Shown: positions 7,647 through 14,641 of the stretch, one piece after another
How the letters are laid out: each line of letters starts with the position of its first letter
Numbering within the stretch: the first letter of the stretch is position 1
Source: an uncultured Eubacteriales bacterium
GTDB taxonomy: Bacteria; Bacillota; Clostridia; Oscillospirales; Oscillospiraceae
Length of the DNA stretch: 22,416 nucleotides
Assembly (NCBI GenBank): GCA_900545405.1
Contig: UQYT01000041.1
Location: 1 to 22,416 of the forward strand
Direction: 5' to 3'
Position numbers and translations under genes: made by a program
Notes under the pieces: generated by a model
Databases searched by the model: none
What the model saw: the letters and a program-made list of their open reading frames with translations, nothing else
Told to the model about the DNA's origin: nothing

Positions 7647-9188
7647 ATGGAATGGATAATAGCCGGCGTTGCCTGCATAGTTACGCTGGTCATCGGCTTT
7701 TTCCTTGGCATCAGCTACCGCAAAAAGGTAGCGGAGCGTGAGATCTCGAGCGCCGAGGAGGAGGCCAAGAGGATAATAAACGAGTCCATCAAGGCCGCCG
7801 AGTCGAAAAAGCGCGAGGCGCTGGTCGAGGCGCGCGAGGAGATCCACAAAAACCGCAACGAATACGAGCGCGAGGTCAAGGAGCGGCGCGCGGAACTCTC
7901 CAAGCAGGAGCGCAGGCTCCAGCAGAAGGAGGAGACGCTCGACCGCAAGAACGACACGCTTGAGAAAAAGACCGAGGCCCTGAACCAGAAGATCGCCCAA
8001 GCCGAGGCGCAGCAGGAGGAGATCAAGCTCGTCAAGAAGAGCCAGCTCGAGATGCTCGAGAAGATCTCCGGCTACACCGTGGACGAGGCGAAGGCCTACC
8101 TCATCTCCAACGTAGAGTCCGAGGTCACCCATGAGATGGCCGCCAAGGTCCGCGAGGTCGAGGCTCAGTACAAGGAAGAGGCCGAAGAAAAGGCCAGAGA
8201 GATCATTGCCACCGCCATCCAGCGCTGTGCGGCCGATCACGCAAGCGAGATAACCGTCTCCGTCGTACCACTCCCCAACGACGAGATGAAGGGCCGCATA
8301 ATAGGACGAGAGGGACGCAACATTCGTTCCATCGAAACGCTCACCGGCTGCGACCTCATAATAGACGACACGCCGGAGGCGATAACGCTCTCGAGTTTCG
8401 ACCCCGTGCGGCGTGAGGTCGCGAGGATCGCGCTTGAGAAGCTCATTCAGGACGGCCGCATCCACCCGGCGCGCATCGAGGAGATGGTCGCCAAGGCCCA
8501 GCGCGAGGTCAACGCCACAATAAAGGCGGAGGGCGAGCGTGCGGCCTTCGAGACGAACATCCACGGTCTGAACCCGGAGATCATCAAGCTTCTGGGCCGG
8601 ATGAAGTACCGCACGAGCTACGGCCAGAACGTGCTCAACCACTCCATCGAGGTCGCGCACATCGCGGGCCTGCTGGCGGCGGAGCTGGGCGTGGACGTTG
8701 CCACGGCGAAGCGCGCGGGCCTGCTGCACGACCTGGGCAAGAGCATCGACCACGAGGTCGAGGGCAGCCACGTGACCATCGGCGTGGACATAGCGAGGAA
8801 GTACAAGGAATCCCCCGAGGTCCTGCACGCCATCGAGGCTCACCACGGCGACGTGGAGCCGCACACCGTCATCGCCTGCCTGGTGCAGGCGGCGGACGCC
8901 ATCTCGGCCTCCAGGCCGGGCGCGCGGCGCGAGAACATCGAAAACTACGTCAAGCGTCTTGAAAAGCTCGAGGAGGTCTCGAGGAGCTTCCCGGGCATCG
9001 CGGGCTGCTACGCCATACAGGCGGGCCGCGAGATCCGAGTCATGGTCAAGCCCGAGGAGGTCTCCGAGGACCAGATGGTCCTGCTGGCGCGCGACATCGC
9101 CAAGAAGATCGAAAACGAGCTCACCTACCCCGGCCAGATCAAGGTCCACGTCCTGCGCGAGACCAAGGCCATCGAATACGCCAAATGA
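7647..9188 (+). CDS. rny: Ribonuclease Y
   Basis: A membrane-anchored endoribonuclease that starts mRNA turnover in Firmicutes. The 513 residues show the full family order. An N-terminal transmembrane helix (about 3-20) is followed by a long charged coiled coil (about 25-200, rich in E, K, R and Q). A KH domain carries GRIIGREGRNIRSIE (about 216-230). An HD phosphohydrolase domain carries NHSIEVAHIAGLLAAELG and the metal-binding LLHDLGKSIDHE (H361, D362). The C-terminal YPGQIKVHVLRETKAIEYAK is typical of the family end. The start at ATG 7647 gives the canonical hydrophobic N-terminus, although the GGGAGG site lies farther upstream than usual. It ends at the terminator shared with the convergent ferredoxin gene. 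Confidence 0.97.
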   Translation: MEWIIAGVACIVTLVIGFFLGISYRKKVAEREISSAEEEAKRIINESIKAAESKKREALVEAREEIHKNRNEYEREVKERRAELSKQERRLQQKEETLDRKNDTLEKKTEALNQKIAQAEAQQEEIKLVKKSQLEMLEKISGYTVDEAKAYLISNVESEVTHEMAAKVREVEAQYKEEAEEKAREIIATAIQRCAADHASEITVSVVPLPNDEMKGRIIGREGRNIRSIETLTGCDLIIDDTPEAITLSSFDPVRREVARIALEKLIQDGRIHPARIEEMVAKAQREVNATIKAEGERAAFETNIHGLNPEIIKLLGRMKYRTSYGQNVLNHSIEVAHIAGLLAAELGVDVATAKRAGLLHDLGKSIDHEVEGSHVTIGVDIARKYKESPEVLHAIEAHHGDVEPHTVIACLVQAADAISASRPGARRENIENYVKRLEKLEEVSRSFPGIAGCYAIQAGREIRVMVKPEEVSEDQMVLLARDIAKKIENELTYPGQIKVHVLRETKAIEYAK

Positions 9189-9190
9189 AA

Positions 9191-9224
9191 AAAGAGCGCG
9201 GCGTCCGCGGACGCCGCGCTCTTT
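9191..9224. terminator. Bidirectional intrinsic terminator between rny and the ferredoxin gene
   Basis: A perfect 34-base palindrome (17 bp per arm, core TCCGCGGA) starts just after the rny stop. Six T follow it on the minus strand, serving the ferredoxin-rsmE unit. The plus-strand side has CTTTCCATAT, a weaker tract that can still serve rny. Confidence 0.85.
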
Positions 9225-9245
9225 CCATATTCTCAAATGTGCCAA

Positions 9246-9902
9246 TCAGACCTCGTTGCCGTCGGGGTCGAGGGTGACGACGCGGACGGGGATATCGAGC
9301 GGAGTGGCGGCGAGCCTTACGGCGCGCTCCATGCCGCCGCAGCAGGGCACGGTCATGCGCGTGAGCGTGATGGACTTGATGCCCTTGCCCGTGAACAGCT
9401 GGCTCAGCTTCGCCGCGTAGTCCACGGCGTCCAGCTTCGGGCAGCCCACCAGCAGCACCCGGCCGTCCGCGTACCGCGCGTGGAAGTCCCGGCAGGCGTA
9501 GCCCGTGCAGTCTGCCGCCACCAGCACGTCGGCGCCCTCCAGGAACGCCGCATTCCCAGGCACCAGGCGTATCTGCACCGGCCACTGCGTCGCGCCCTTC
9601 ACCGTTGAGCATGACACCGGCTCCTTCGCCGGGGCGCTTCCCTTGAGCGAGCTCATGGCCTTCAGCGCCGCCATGCACGCCTTCACCGCCGCCTCGTCAT
9701 AGGCCTCCGCCTCGCGCTCTATTATCTCGATGGCCCCCGCCGGGCACTCCGGCAGGCAGTCGCCCATGCCGTCGCAATAGTCGTCGCGGATGAGGCGAGC
9801 CTTGCCGTTCACCATCGCGATCGCGCCCTCGTGGCAGGCCGCGGCGCACAGCCCGCAGCCCGTGCACTTGTCCTCGTGGATGTGTACTATCTTTCGTATC
9901 AT
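9246..9902 (-). CDS. Ferredoxin-type 4Fe-4S protein with CCGG-containing C-terminal domain
   Basis: 218 residues. The N-terminus has a normal cluster motif CTGCGLCAAACHEGAI (C13, C16, C19, C23). The second motif reads CDGMGDCLPECPAGAI (C43, C49, C53) with methionine at 46 where the second cysteine of a classic CxxCxxCxxxCP would be, so the second cluster may be 3Fe-4S or differently ligated. A C-terminal region (about 95-218) contains DCTGYACRDFHARY, LLVGCPKLD and MTVPCCGGME, giving five further cysteines that could bind metal or take part in redox. It is probably cytoplasmic electron transfer; the partner is unknown. Start ATG 9902 has a modest AAAGG upstream. It lies downstream of rsmE in a likely operon. 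Confidence 0.85.
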   Translation of the reverse strand: MIRKIVHIHEDKCTGCGLCAAACHEGAIAMVNGKARLIRDDYCDGMGDCLPECPAGAIEIIEREAEAYDEAAVKACMAALKAMSSLKGSAPAKEPVSCSTVKGATQWPVQIRLVPGNAAFLEGADVLVAADCTGYACRDFHARYADGRVLLVGCPKLDAVDYAAKLSQLFTGKGIKSITLTRMTVPCCGGMERAVRLAATPLDIPVRVVTLDPDGNEV

Positions 9903-9926
9903 GTGTTCACTGTCCCTTTCTGTGTT

Positions 9927-10664
9927 TTACAGTTCGCCCGCGGCGTACATTATCGCGCCAACGGCTATGACCGGCGCCGTCTCGCAGCGGAGTATGCGCT
10001 CCCCCATCGAGCAGAGGGTCATGCCGCAGACCTTGGCCATCTTCGCCTCGGCCTCGGTGAAGCCGCCCTCCGGCCCGGTCACCACGGAGCCGGTCTTAAA
10101 CGCGCCCGCGGCCTCTATCGCGGTCTTCATGGGGACCCGGTCGTCCCCCGTCTCGTACATGAAGAGCTTCGCCTCCGCCTGTATGGCGCGGTTGAGCATC
10201 TCGACGTAGTTGTTTTCAAACTCCACGGCGGGTATCTTCCCCCGGCCGGACTGCTGGGCCGCCGCCTCGGCTATGCGGGCAAAGCGCTCCAGCTTCTTTG
10301 CCATGCTCCGCCCGTCCGGGCGCGCAACGCAGCGCTCGCAGTTGAAGAAAACGATGCGCGACGCCCCGGCCTCTATGCACTTCTGCACCAGGAAGTCCGC
10401 CCGCTCGCCCTTCGGCAGCCCGGCGTACACCGTGACCTCCACGCCCGGCTCGCCCTTGCAGGGCACGACCTCGATGACCTCGGCCTCGGCCTCCTCGGGC
10501 CCGGAGCTCACCAGGCGGCAGCGGTAGTCCGTGCCCCGCCCGTCGCAGATCACGACGTCCTCGCCCGGGCGCATCCTGAGCACCCGGATGTGCTCCGCGT
10601 CCTGACCGCGTATTATGGCGCGCCCGCCCTCTATGTTGGTGCCGGCCATGAAGAACCTTGCCAT
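9927..10664 (-). CDS. rsmE: 16S rRNA (uracil(1498)-N(3))-methyltransferase
   Basis: An SPOUT-class methyltransferase that methylates N3 of U1498 in helix 44 of 16S rRNA. Family features are the N-terminal PUA-like start MARFFMAGTNIEGG, then TGPEGGFTEAEA for S-adenosylmethionine binding near the knot, and ILRCETAPVIAVGAIMY at the C-terminus. I place the start at the ATG at 10664 rather than the ATG two codons earlier (10670). The GGAGG site ends only one base before the first ATG but is 7 bases from the second. The product is then 245 residues, the normal length. The ferredoxin gene follows after 24 bases. Confidence 0.95.
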   Translation of the reverse strand: MARFFMAGTNIEGGRAIIRGQDAEHIRVLRMRPGEDVVICDGRGTDYRCRLVSSGPEEAEAEVIEVVPCKGEPGVEVTVYAGLPKGERADFLVQKCIEAGASRIVFFNCERCVARPDGRSMAKKLERFARIAEAAAQQSGRGKIPAVEFENNYVEMLNRAIQAEAKLFMYETGDDRVPMKTAIEAAGAFKTGSVVTGPEGGFTEAEAKMAKVCGMTLCSMGERILRCETAPVIAVGAIMYAAGEL

Positions 10665-10696
10665 TTCCATACCTCCTGAAAGGCCCTGTTTTTTTG

Positions 10697-10725
10697 ATTA
10701 TCTCACATCCGGCACACCTTTTCAA
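10697..10725 (-). promoter_or_regulatory. Promoter of rsmE-ferredoxin unit
   Basis: On the minus strand TTGAAA (10720-10725) and GATAAT (10697-10702) are separated by exactly 17 bases, each matching consensus at 5 of 6. It faces the ferritin-like gene, whose own promoter must overlap this short divergent gap. Confidence 0.75.
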
Positions 10726-10771
10726 GCACGGCATAATATGTAGCAGGAACACAAGTGGAGGTATTGCACAC

Positions 10772-11251
10772 ATGGACAAGAACACAGCTGCAGCCCTTGA
10801 AAACTTCGGCGAGGTCTGGGAGCGCGTGTGCGGCAAAGGCGCGGAGAGCGGCGGCACCGGAGGCGACGCCCTCGGTGTGCTGCGGGAATTCATAGCCGAC
10901 GAGGCCTGCGCCGCGGCCTTTTACGCGGCCTGCGCCCAGCGCGGCGGGCGCTTTGCCGCCCGGCTGCGGGAGCTCGAGCGCGACGAGCGCGCCCATCTGC
11001 GCACGCTCCAGGGCGAATATTTCCTGCTCACGGGCGAGAAATGCCTGCCGCCCGGCTCCTGCCCCCTGCCCCGCGGCGGACTGCGCGCCCTGCGCTCCGC
11101 CTATCTCGACGAGCTCGCCGCCGCCGAGGGCTACCGCCGCGCCGCCGAGGCCCCTGAAAACGCCGACCTGGCCGCGATTTACCTCCGGCACGCCTCCGAC
11201 GAGGAGCGCCACGCCGGTATTTTGAAAGAACTTATCCTCTGCGCGCTGTAA
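10772..11251 (+). CDS. Ferritin-like (rubrerythrin-type) diiron protein
   Basis: 159 residues predicted as a four-helix bundle. Candidate diiron ligands follow the ferritin-superfamily pattern. E44 (ADEACAAAFY) lies in the first helix, with E72 and H75 (ERDERAHL). E119 (DELAAAEGY) lies in the third helix, with E144 and H147 (SDEERHAGIL). There is no rubredoxin CxxC domain; only three scattered cysteines and a CLPPGSCP loop (91-98) between the helix pairs are seen. It may reduce peroxide or store iron. The open frame extends upstream, but the start is the ATG at 10772, preceded by GTGGAGGT. It is followed by the promoter of tRNA-Ser. Confidence 0.82.
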   Translation: MDKNTAAALENFGEVWERVCGKGAESGGTGGDALGVLREFIADEACAAAFYAACAQRGGRFAARLRELERDERAHLRTLQGEYFLLTGEKCLPPGSCPLPRGGLRALRSAYLDELAAAEGYRRAAEAPENADLAAIYLRHASDEERHAGILKELILCAL

Positions 11252-11265
11252 AAAGCAACTTTCTC

Positions 11266-11294
11266 TTGACTTTACTGAAAATTTCGTTTATTAT
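11266..11294 (+). promoter_or_regulatory. Promoter of tRNA-Ser
   Basis: TTGACT (11266-11271) and TATTAT (11289-11294) are separated by 17 bases, each 5 of 6 to consensus. The tRNA 5' end lies 42 bases after the -10, which leaves a short leader to be removed by RNase P. Confidence 0.8.
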
Positions 11295-11335
11295 ATGTGG
11301 GCGTCAACTGAATAGTATCGGTTCGAGCAGCGCGT

Positions 11336-11427
11336 GGAGATGTCGCGTAGTTGGTCGAGCGCGCACGATTGGAAATCGTGTAAGGGTCAAAAGCCCTTCG
11401 AGAGTTCGAATCTCTCCATCTCCGCCA
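11336..11427 (+). tRNA. tRNA-Ser(GGA)
   Basis: A complete class II tRNA. The acceptor arms GGAGATG (11336-11342) and CATCTCC (11417-11423) pair fully and are followed by discriminator G and an encoded CCA (11425-11427). The anticodon stem CACGA/TCGTG encloses the loop TTGGAAA with anticodon GGA at 11371-11373. The long variable arm AAGGGTCAAAAGCCCTT and the T arm GAGAGTTCGAATCTCTC fit tRNA-Ser. It reads UCC and UCU codons. Confidence 0.97.
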
Positions 11428-11434
11428 CGTCGTC

Positions 11435-11467
11435 GGAGCAAAGTCCGCTTTGCTCCGGCGCTTTTTT
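11435..11467 (+). terminator. Intrinsic terminator of tRNA-Ser
   Basis: Eight bases after the CCA end, a stem GGAGCAAAG/CTTTGCTCC with loop TCCG is followed by GGCG and then CTTTTTT. It is the first copy of the 44-bp cassette that is repeated at 11568-11611. Confidence 0.85.
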
Positions 11468-11479
11468 ATGCTTGCGCAC
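11436..11479 (+). repeat. 44-bp direct repeat, copy 1
   Basis: A hairpin-T-tract unit running from GAGCAAAG through TATGCTTGCGCAC. It is identical over 44 bases to 11568-11611. The unit comprises the terminator stem, the T run and a conserved tail of about 13 bases. Confidence 0.9.
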
Positions 11480-11567
11480 AAAAAAACGCCATCCGCCCGC
11501 TCCCTTGCTCCTCCTCCCCAAGCCGGACCCGCTGCGCTGGGCTCCGGCTTGGTTTTTGCGATGGCTT

Positions 11568-11611
11568 GAGCAAAGTCCGCTTTGCTCCGGCGCTTTTTTA
11601 TGCTTGCGCAC
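11568..11611 (+). repeat. 44-bp direct repeat, copy 2
   Basis: Exact copy of 11436-11479, offset by 132 bases. It carries a full intrinsic terminator (stem GAGCAAAG/CTTTGCTC, then CTTTTTT) but has no gene directly upstream to terminate. Confidence 0.9.
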
Positions 11612-11662
11612 GAAAGGCGCCCGGCTTGACATGGCCGTGCTGCCGTGGTGTTTTCCATATGT

Positions 11663-11704
11663 AACGAGTGGCGTAACTGCGCAAAGCCGGTTATCCCGCT
11701 CGTT
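11663..11704 (+). other. Imperfect hairpin upstream of the nitroreductase gene
   Basis: Arms 11663-11677 and 11690-11704 pair over 15 positions with two G-T pairs and one mismatch; TT follows directly. It could be a terminator or a leader structure for the gene starting at 11733. Confidence 0.4.
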
Positions 11705-11732
11705 TTGATCTACATGAACGGAGGGCACCAAA

Positions 11733-12227
11733 ATGGAAGAAATATTTCGCCGGGCCAGCATACGCCGCTTTCAGGACAGGCCCGTGGAGAGGGAAAAAGC
11801 TGAGCTCCTGTTTCGCGCGGCCATGGCGGCGCCCTCTGCCGCCAACCAGCGGCCCTGGGAGTTTTACGCCGTCACGCGCCGGGACACGCTGGAGGCGCTG
11901 AGCCGCTGCTGCCGCTACTCGAGCTATCTCGCCGCGGCTCCCCTTGGCATAGTGGTCTGCTATCGCAGGAACTGCCGCTCCCTCCCCCACGCGCCCATTG
12001 ACTGCTCCGCCGCCGTGGAAAACCTGCTGCTCGAAGCGGTATCCCTGGACCTTGGCGCGGTCTGGCTCGGCGTGGCGCCCGTCGAGGAGCAGATGGAGGC
12101 CGTCCGGCGCGTTTTGTCCCTGCCCGAGGAGCTTGAGGCCTTTGCCTTCGTCGCCTGCGGCTACCCGGCGGAGGACCGGCCGCGGCCCGACCGCTATGAG
12201 CCGGAGCGCGTGCACTGGGTCGACTGA
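11733..12227 (+). CDS. Nitroreductase-family FMN-dependent oxidoreductase
   Basis: 164 residues, a compact member of the family. The N-terminal FMN-binding segment RRASIRRFQDRPV and the APSAANQRPWEFYAV block are characteristic. CSAAVENLLLEAVSLDLGAVWLG and the closing FVACGYPAEDRPRP match the C-terminal half of clostridial nitroreductases. It reduces nitro compounds, quinones or flavins with NAD(P)H; the true substrate is unknown. Start ATG 11733 has ACGGAGGG upstream. It meets tspO tail to tail with only 5 bases between the stop codons and no terminator in the gap. Confidence 0.92.
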   Translation: MEEIFRRASIRRFQDRPVEREKAELLFRAAMAAPSAANQRPWEFYAVTRRDTLEALSRCCRYSSYLAAAPLGIVVCYRRNCRSLPHAPIDCSAAVENLLLEAVSLDLGAVWLGVAPVEEQMEAVRRVLSLPEELEAFAFVACGYPAEDRPRPDRYEPERVHWVD

Positions 12228-12232
12228 GCGGC

Positions 12233-12697
12233 CTATCTGTTCAGCAGCCAGAACCCGGCGTTGAGGTAGGCGGCGAAGGCGAGCCAGACGAGGTATGGGG
12301 CCTGCAGCCGCGCGGCGGGCGGGCTCACCTTGTCGAAGGCGGCGGTCATCATCACGGCGAGCACGAAGAGCACCACGAGCACAACCAGCGCCGAAAGGTA
12401 CTCCCCCGCGAGGAAAAACACCAGCGTCCAGGAGAAGTTCACGGCCAGCTGCAGCCACCAGAGCCGCTCCGCCCGGCGTCTGCCCGCCCCGCCGCGGGAG
12501 CGCACCTCCGCCATGCCGACGCCCATGAGGATGTACAGCGCCGTCCACACTATCGGGAACAGCAGCGCCGGCGGGGTCAGCGGCGGCTTTTCCAGCAGCG
12601 GGAACACCTCCTTCACGCTCTGCCGCGTGAGGAGCCCCGCCAGCGCGCCCACGGCCACGGCTATGACGGGGTAGATGATGTAATCGCGTTTTTTCAT
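12233..12697 (-). CDS. tspO: TspO/MBR-family membrane protein
   Basis: 154 residues with five predicted transmembrane helices, the family norm. Conserved segments are KPPLTPPALLFPIVWTALYI after the first helix, WWLQLAVNFSWTLVFF, and the C-terminal YLVWLAFAAYLNAGFWLLN. The family binds tetrapyrroles and other hydrophobic ligands and is linked to stress responses. The frame is open farther upstream, back through the neighbouring terminator hairpin, but the start is ATG 12697: it gives MKKRDYIIYP, is preceded by GGGAGGACTTAT, and yields the usual length. The promoter is not obvious; a TATAGC-like -10 lies about 30 bases upstream. Confidence 0.93.
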   Translation of the reverse strand: MKKRDYIIYPVIAVAVGALAGLLTRQSVKEVFPLLEKPPLTPPALLFPIVWTALYILMGVGMAEVRSRGGAGRRRAERLWWLQLAVNFSWTLVFFLAGEYLSALVVLVVLFVLAVMMTAAFDKVSPPAARLQAPYLVWLAFAAYLNAGFWLLNR

Positions 12698-12774
12698 ATA
12701 AGTCCTCCCTCCGGACCCGCGGGCCCTGCTATATGTTATTTCCCGTTTGTCCCCCGCGATTCCTAAAGAGCAAA

Positions 12775-12804
12775 AAATGCCGCAGACCGAAGTCTGCGGC
12801 ATTT
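12775..12804 (-). terminator. Intrinsic terminator of the thiI-cinA operon
   Basis: A 13-bp perfect stem (12775-12787 and 12792-12804) has a TTCG tetraloop on the minus strand, and its 3' side reads ATTTTTTGC. It lies 10 bases after the stop of the TcaA-like gene and upstream of tspO. Confidence 0.88.
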
Positions 12805-12814
12805 CGTTTTGTCG

Positions 12815-14638
12815 TTATTCGACGGCGTATTCGACGGTCGCGGCGGCGTACCACTTGCCGCTCGCCTTGATGAAGGCCACGGCGCAGCTGCCCGCTAGCT
12901 CGTCGTCGTTGTAGAGCAGCACGGTGCAGGTGTAGAGGTTGTCGCCGTAGGGCACGAAGCCCGTGACCTCGACGGAGTCGTAGCTCCCAGCCGCGACGCC
13001 GCCGGAGGGCTGCCTCGAGCTGTACTCGGAGGCGAGGCGTGTGCCGAGCGGGGTCCCGCCGTACATGTAGGGCAGGATGTTGTAGTAGTTGGTGTCGAGC
13101 TTGTCGTCGCGGTTGGCCTCGAAGGCGGCGTAGAGGTTGTAGAAGGTCTCCGCATACTGCTGCTGGGAGGCGGCCAGCTCCTCGTCCGCGGCGGGCTGGA
13201 ACACGTAGACGCCGTCCTGCAGATAGGGGGCAGAGAGCGCGGTGCCGCTCTCGTCCGCGGCGGTTATCTCCGGGGTCTGGTGCAGTCCGCCGACCTCCCA
13301 GGCCTCCATCTCCGGCGCGGCGCCGTAATTCTCCAGGCCCTCGAAAAGGCTGAGCGTCGTGTCCTCGCCGGTCTTTTTGTAGTTCTCATCGAGCTCCACG
13401 CCGTTGACGCTGACCGTCGCGCCCGCGGGGGCATAGATGGTGTAGCTCAGCTCGCCCTCGGGCAGGGCGAACACGGCGCCGTTCTCGTCCGACTTCTCGG
13501 CCACCAGCGTATCGCCGTTTGCGGCTGTCCCGGCTATCTCCACGGTGCCGTAGATGTTGGCTATCTCATAGCAGCAGAGCAGGTCCGTCGCGTTCTGCTC
13601 GAGCTCGGGCAGGTACGAGGTGTCCGGCGCGGCGTCGCTGAGGTAGTTCTCGCTCACGGCGATGCCGTTTACCGTGACGGTCGCGCCCACGGGGGCGGTG
13701 ATGGTGATGCTCCTCGCCTTGGGGGCGATGAAGTCCGCCAGCAGCTCGACCTTGTTTATGGACATGTACTGCAGGCCGAACCCGGCCTCGCCGCCCGCCT
13801 GGGGCGACATGTAGACCCGGCAGAGCTCCACGCCGTTCACGCTCACGAGGTACACCGGCGCGGCGTCCGTATATGCCTCGTCCTTGACATAGGTCATCTT
13901 GCCGTCACGCAGCAGGCTCAGGCAGAGCTCGTCCTCGAGCTGGCTCTTGGTCTCGAACTCAGAGGGTGTCACGGCAAAGGAGCTGGTTATCGCGGTCTCC
14001 CAATACTGCTCGTCCGCCATCTGCTCGAACTGGGACATGACGTTCTCCGGCCGAGTGAACTCATAGGCCTCGAGGTATTTCCACAGCACGGCCATGACCG
14101 CGACGGCGGCCACGACGAGCACGACGGTGTAGAGGATAAGCGCGCGGGCAAAGCCGCTACGCCTCGGCGGCTCGTCGGGAGCGGTGCGGCGGCCCTTTTT
14201 CTCCTCCGGCGGCGGGCCCCACTTTATGTCCGGGGCGGAGCGGCGGGCGCTCTTTTGCGGCTGCTGCGGCTCCGGCCTTGCGCTGCGCTCCCGGGCGGGG
14301 GCGGCTTTTGCGGCGGGACGGGGCTCGACGTCGCGGCGCTTGGGCGCGGCGCTCCGCTCGCGCTTCGGCTCCGGCTGCTGCACGCTCTCCGCGGGCCGGG
14401 TGCTTCTCGGCTTGCGGACAGGCCGCGGCTCCGGTTCCGGCTCCGGCTCGGCGGGTTCCGGCTCGACGGGTTCGGGTTCGGGTTCCGCGGGCTCAACGGG
14501 CGCGGCGGGCCTGGGCCGGCTCGCGGCGCGGGGCGAGGGTGCCTCGCCCAGGTCGCGGCGGATGGACTCGAGGAAGCTGTCAAAATCCTCGTCCGCGGAG
14601 AGGCCGGTGAAGTCGTATCCCTTGTTCTCTTCGCTCAT
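12815..14638 (-). CDS. Large single-pass membrane protein with TcaA-like repeats
   Basis: 607 residues. Residues 1-160 are cytoplasmic and disordered: an acidic start, then a P/E/R/A-rich tract (48-72 is mostly alternating E and P) and basic patches. One transmembrane helix spans about 165-187. The extracytoplasmic part has an NTF2/alpha-beta-like segment (196-300) with VYLVSVNGVELCRVYM. Two repeats follow, ITAPVGATVTVNGIAVSENY (312-331) and IYAPAGATVSVNGVELDENY (401-420). A C-terminal domain (488-607) ends in GKWYAAATVEYA. The VNG repeats recall the TcaA/YvbJ family of Firmicutes, linked to cell-wall stress and teicoplanin response. Start ATG 14638 has AGGGGGAA overlapping the end of the preceding gene, 3 bases away. 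It is the last gene of the operon. The family match is moderate and the function unknown. Confidence 0.7.
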   Translation of the reverse strand: MSEENKGYDFTGLSADEDFDSFLESIRRDLGEAPSPRAASRPRPAAPVEPAEPEPEPVEPEPAEPEPEPEPRPVRKPRSTRPAESVQQPEPKRERSAAPKRRDVEPRPAAKAAPARERSARPEPQQPQKSARRSAPDIKWGPPPEEKKGRRTAPDEPPRRSGFARALILYTVVLVVAAVAVMAVLWKYLEAYEFTRPENVMSQFEQMADEQYWETAITSSFAVTPSEFETKSQLEDELCLSLLRDGKMTYVKDEAYTDAAPVYLVSVNGVELCRVYMSPQAGGEAGFGLQYMSINKVELLADFIAPKARSITITAPVGATVTVNGIAVSENYLSDAAPDTSYLPELEQNATDLLCCYEIANIYGTVEIAGTAANGDTLVAEKSDENGAVFALPEGELSYTIYAPAGATVSVNGVELDENYKKTGEDTTLSLFEGLENYGAAPEMEAWEVGGLHQTPEITAADESGTALSAPYLQDGVYVFQPAADEELAASQQQYAETFYNLYAAFEANRDDKLDTNYYNILPYMYGGTPLGTRLASEYSSRQPSGGVAAGSYDSVEVTGFVPYGDNLYTCTVLLYNDDELAGSCAVAFIKASGKWYAAATVEYAVE

Positions 14639-14641
14639 GTC

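Larger units (their letters stand above)
11428..11732. other. Non-coding spacer with stacked hairpins
   Basis: 305 bases without a credible gene between tRNA-Ser and the nitroreductase. In order it holds the tRNA terminator (11435-11467), a 10-bp stem CCAAGCCGGA/TCCGGCTTGG (11518-11527 and 11543-11552) followed by TTTTT, and a second exact copy of the terminator cassette (11568-11611). A perfect TTGACA (11626-11631) has no good -10 at normal spacing. The last element is an imperfect 15-bp hairpin (11663-11677 and 11690-11704) with a short T run just before the nitroreductase ribosome binding site. Open frames through it merely read the repeats and the tRNA. Confidence 0.75.

Noticed and set aside
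7544..7741. Small plus-strand frame overlapping the start of rny
   Set aside because: It reads the leader and then the rny coding region in another frame, without a ribosome binding site or a recognisable product.
11436..11611. Direct repeats considered as a CRISPR array
   Set aside because: There are only two copies, the distance is 132 bases, each copy is a terminator with a T-tract, and no cas gene is present.
11272..11761. Open frames across the tRNA and the hairpin repeats
   Set aside because: They translate tRNA-Ser antisense and the terminator cassette twice. The repeated peptides come from the DNA repeat, not from a protein.
12698..12802. Longer TspO starting inside the terminator hairpin
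   Set aside because: The extra 35 residues lie on the operon terminator and precede a strong ribosome binding site. The family length and N-terminus fit ATG 12697.
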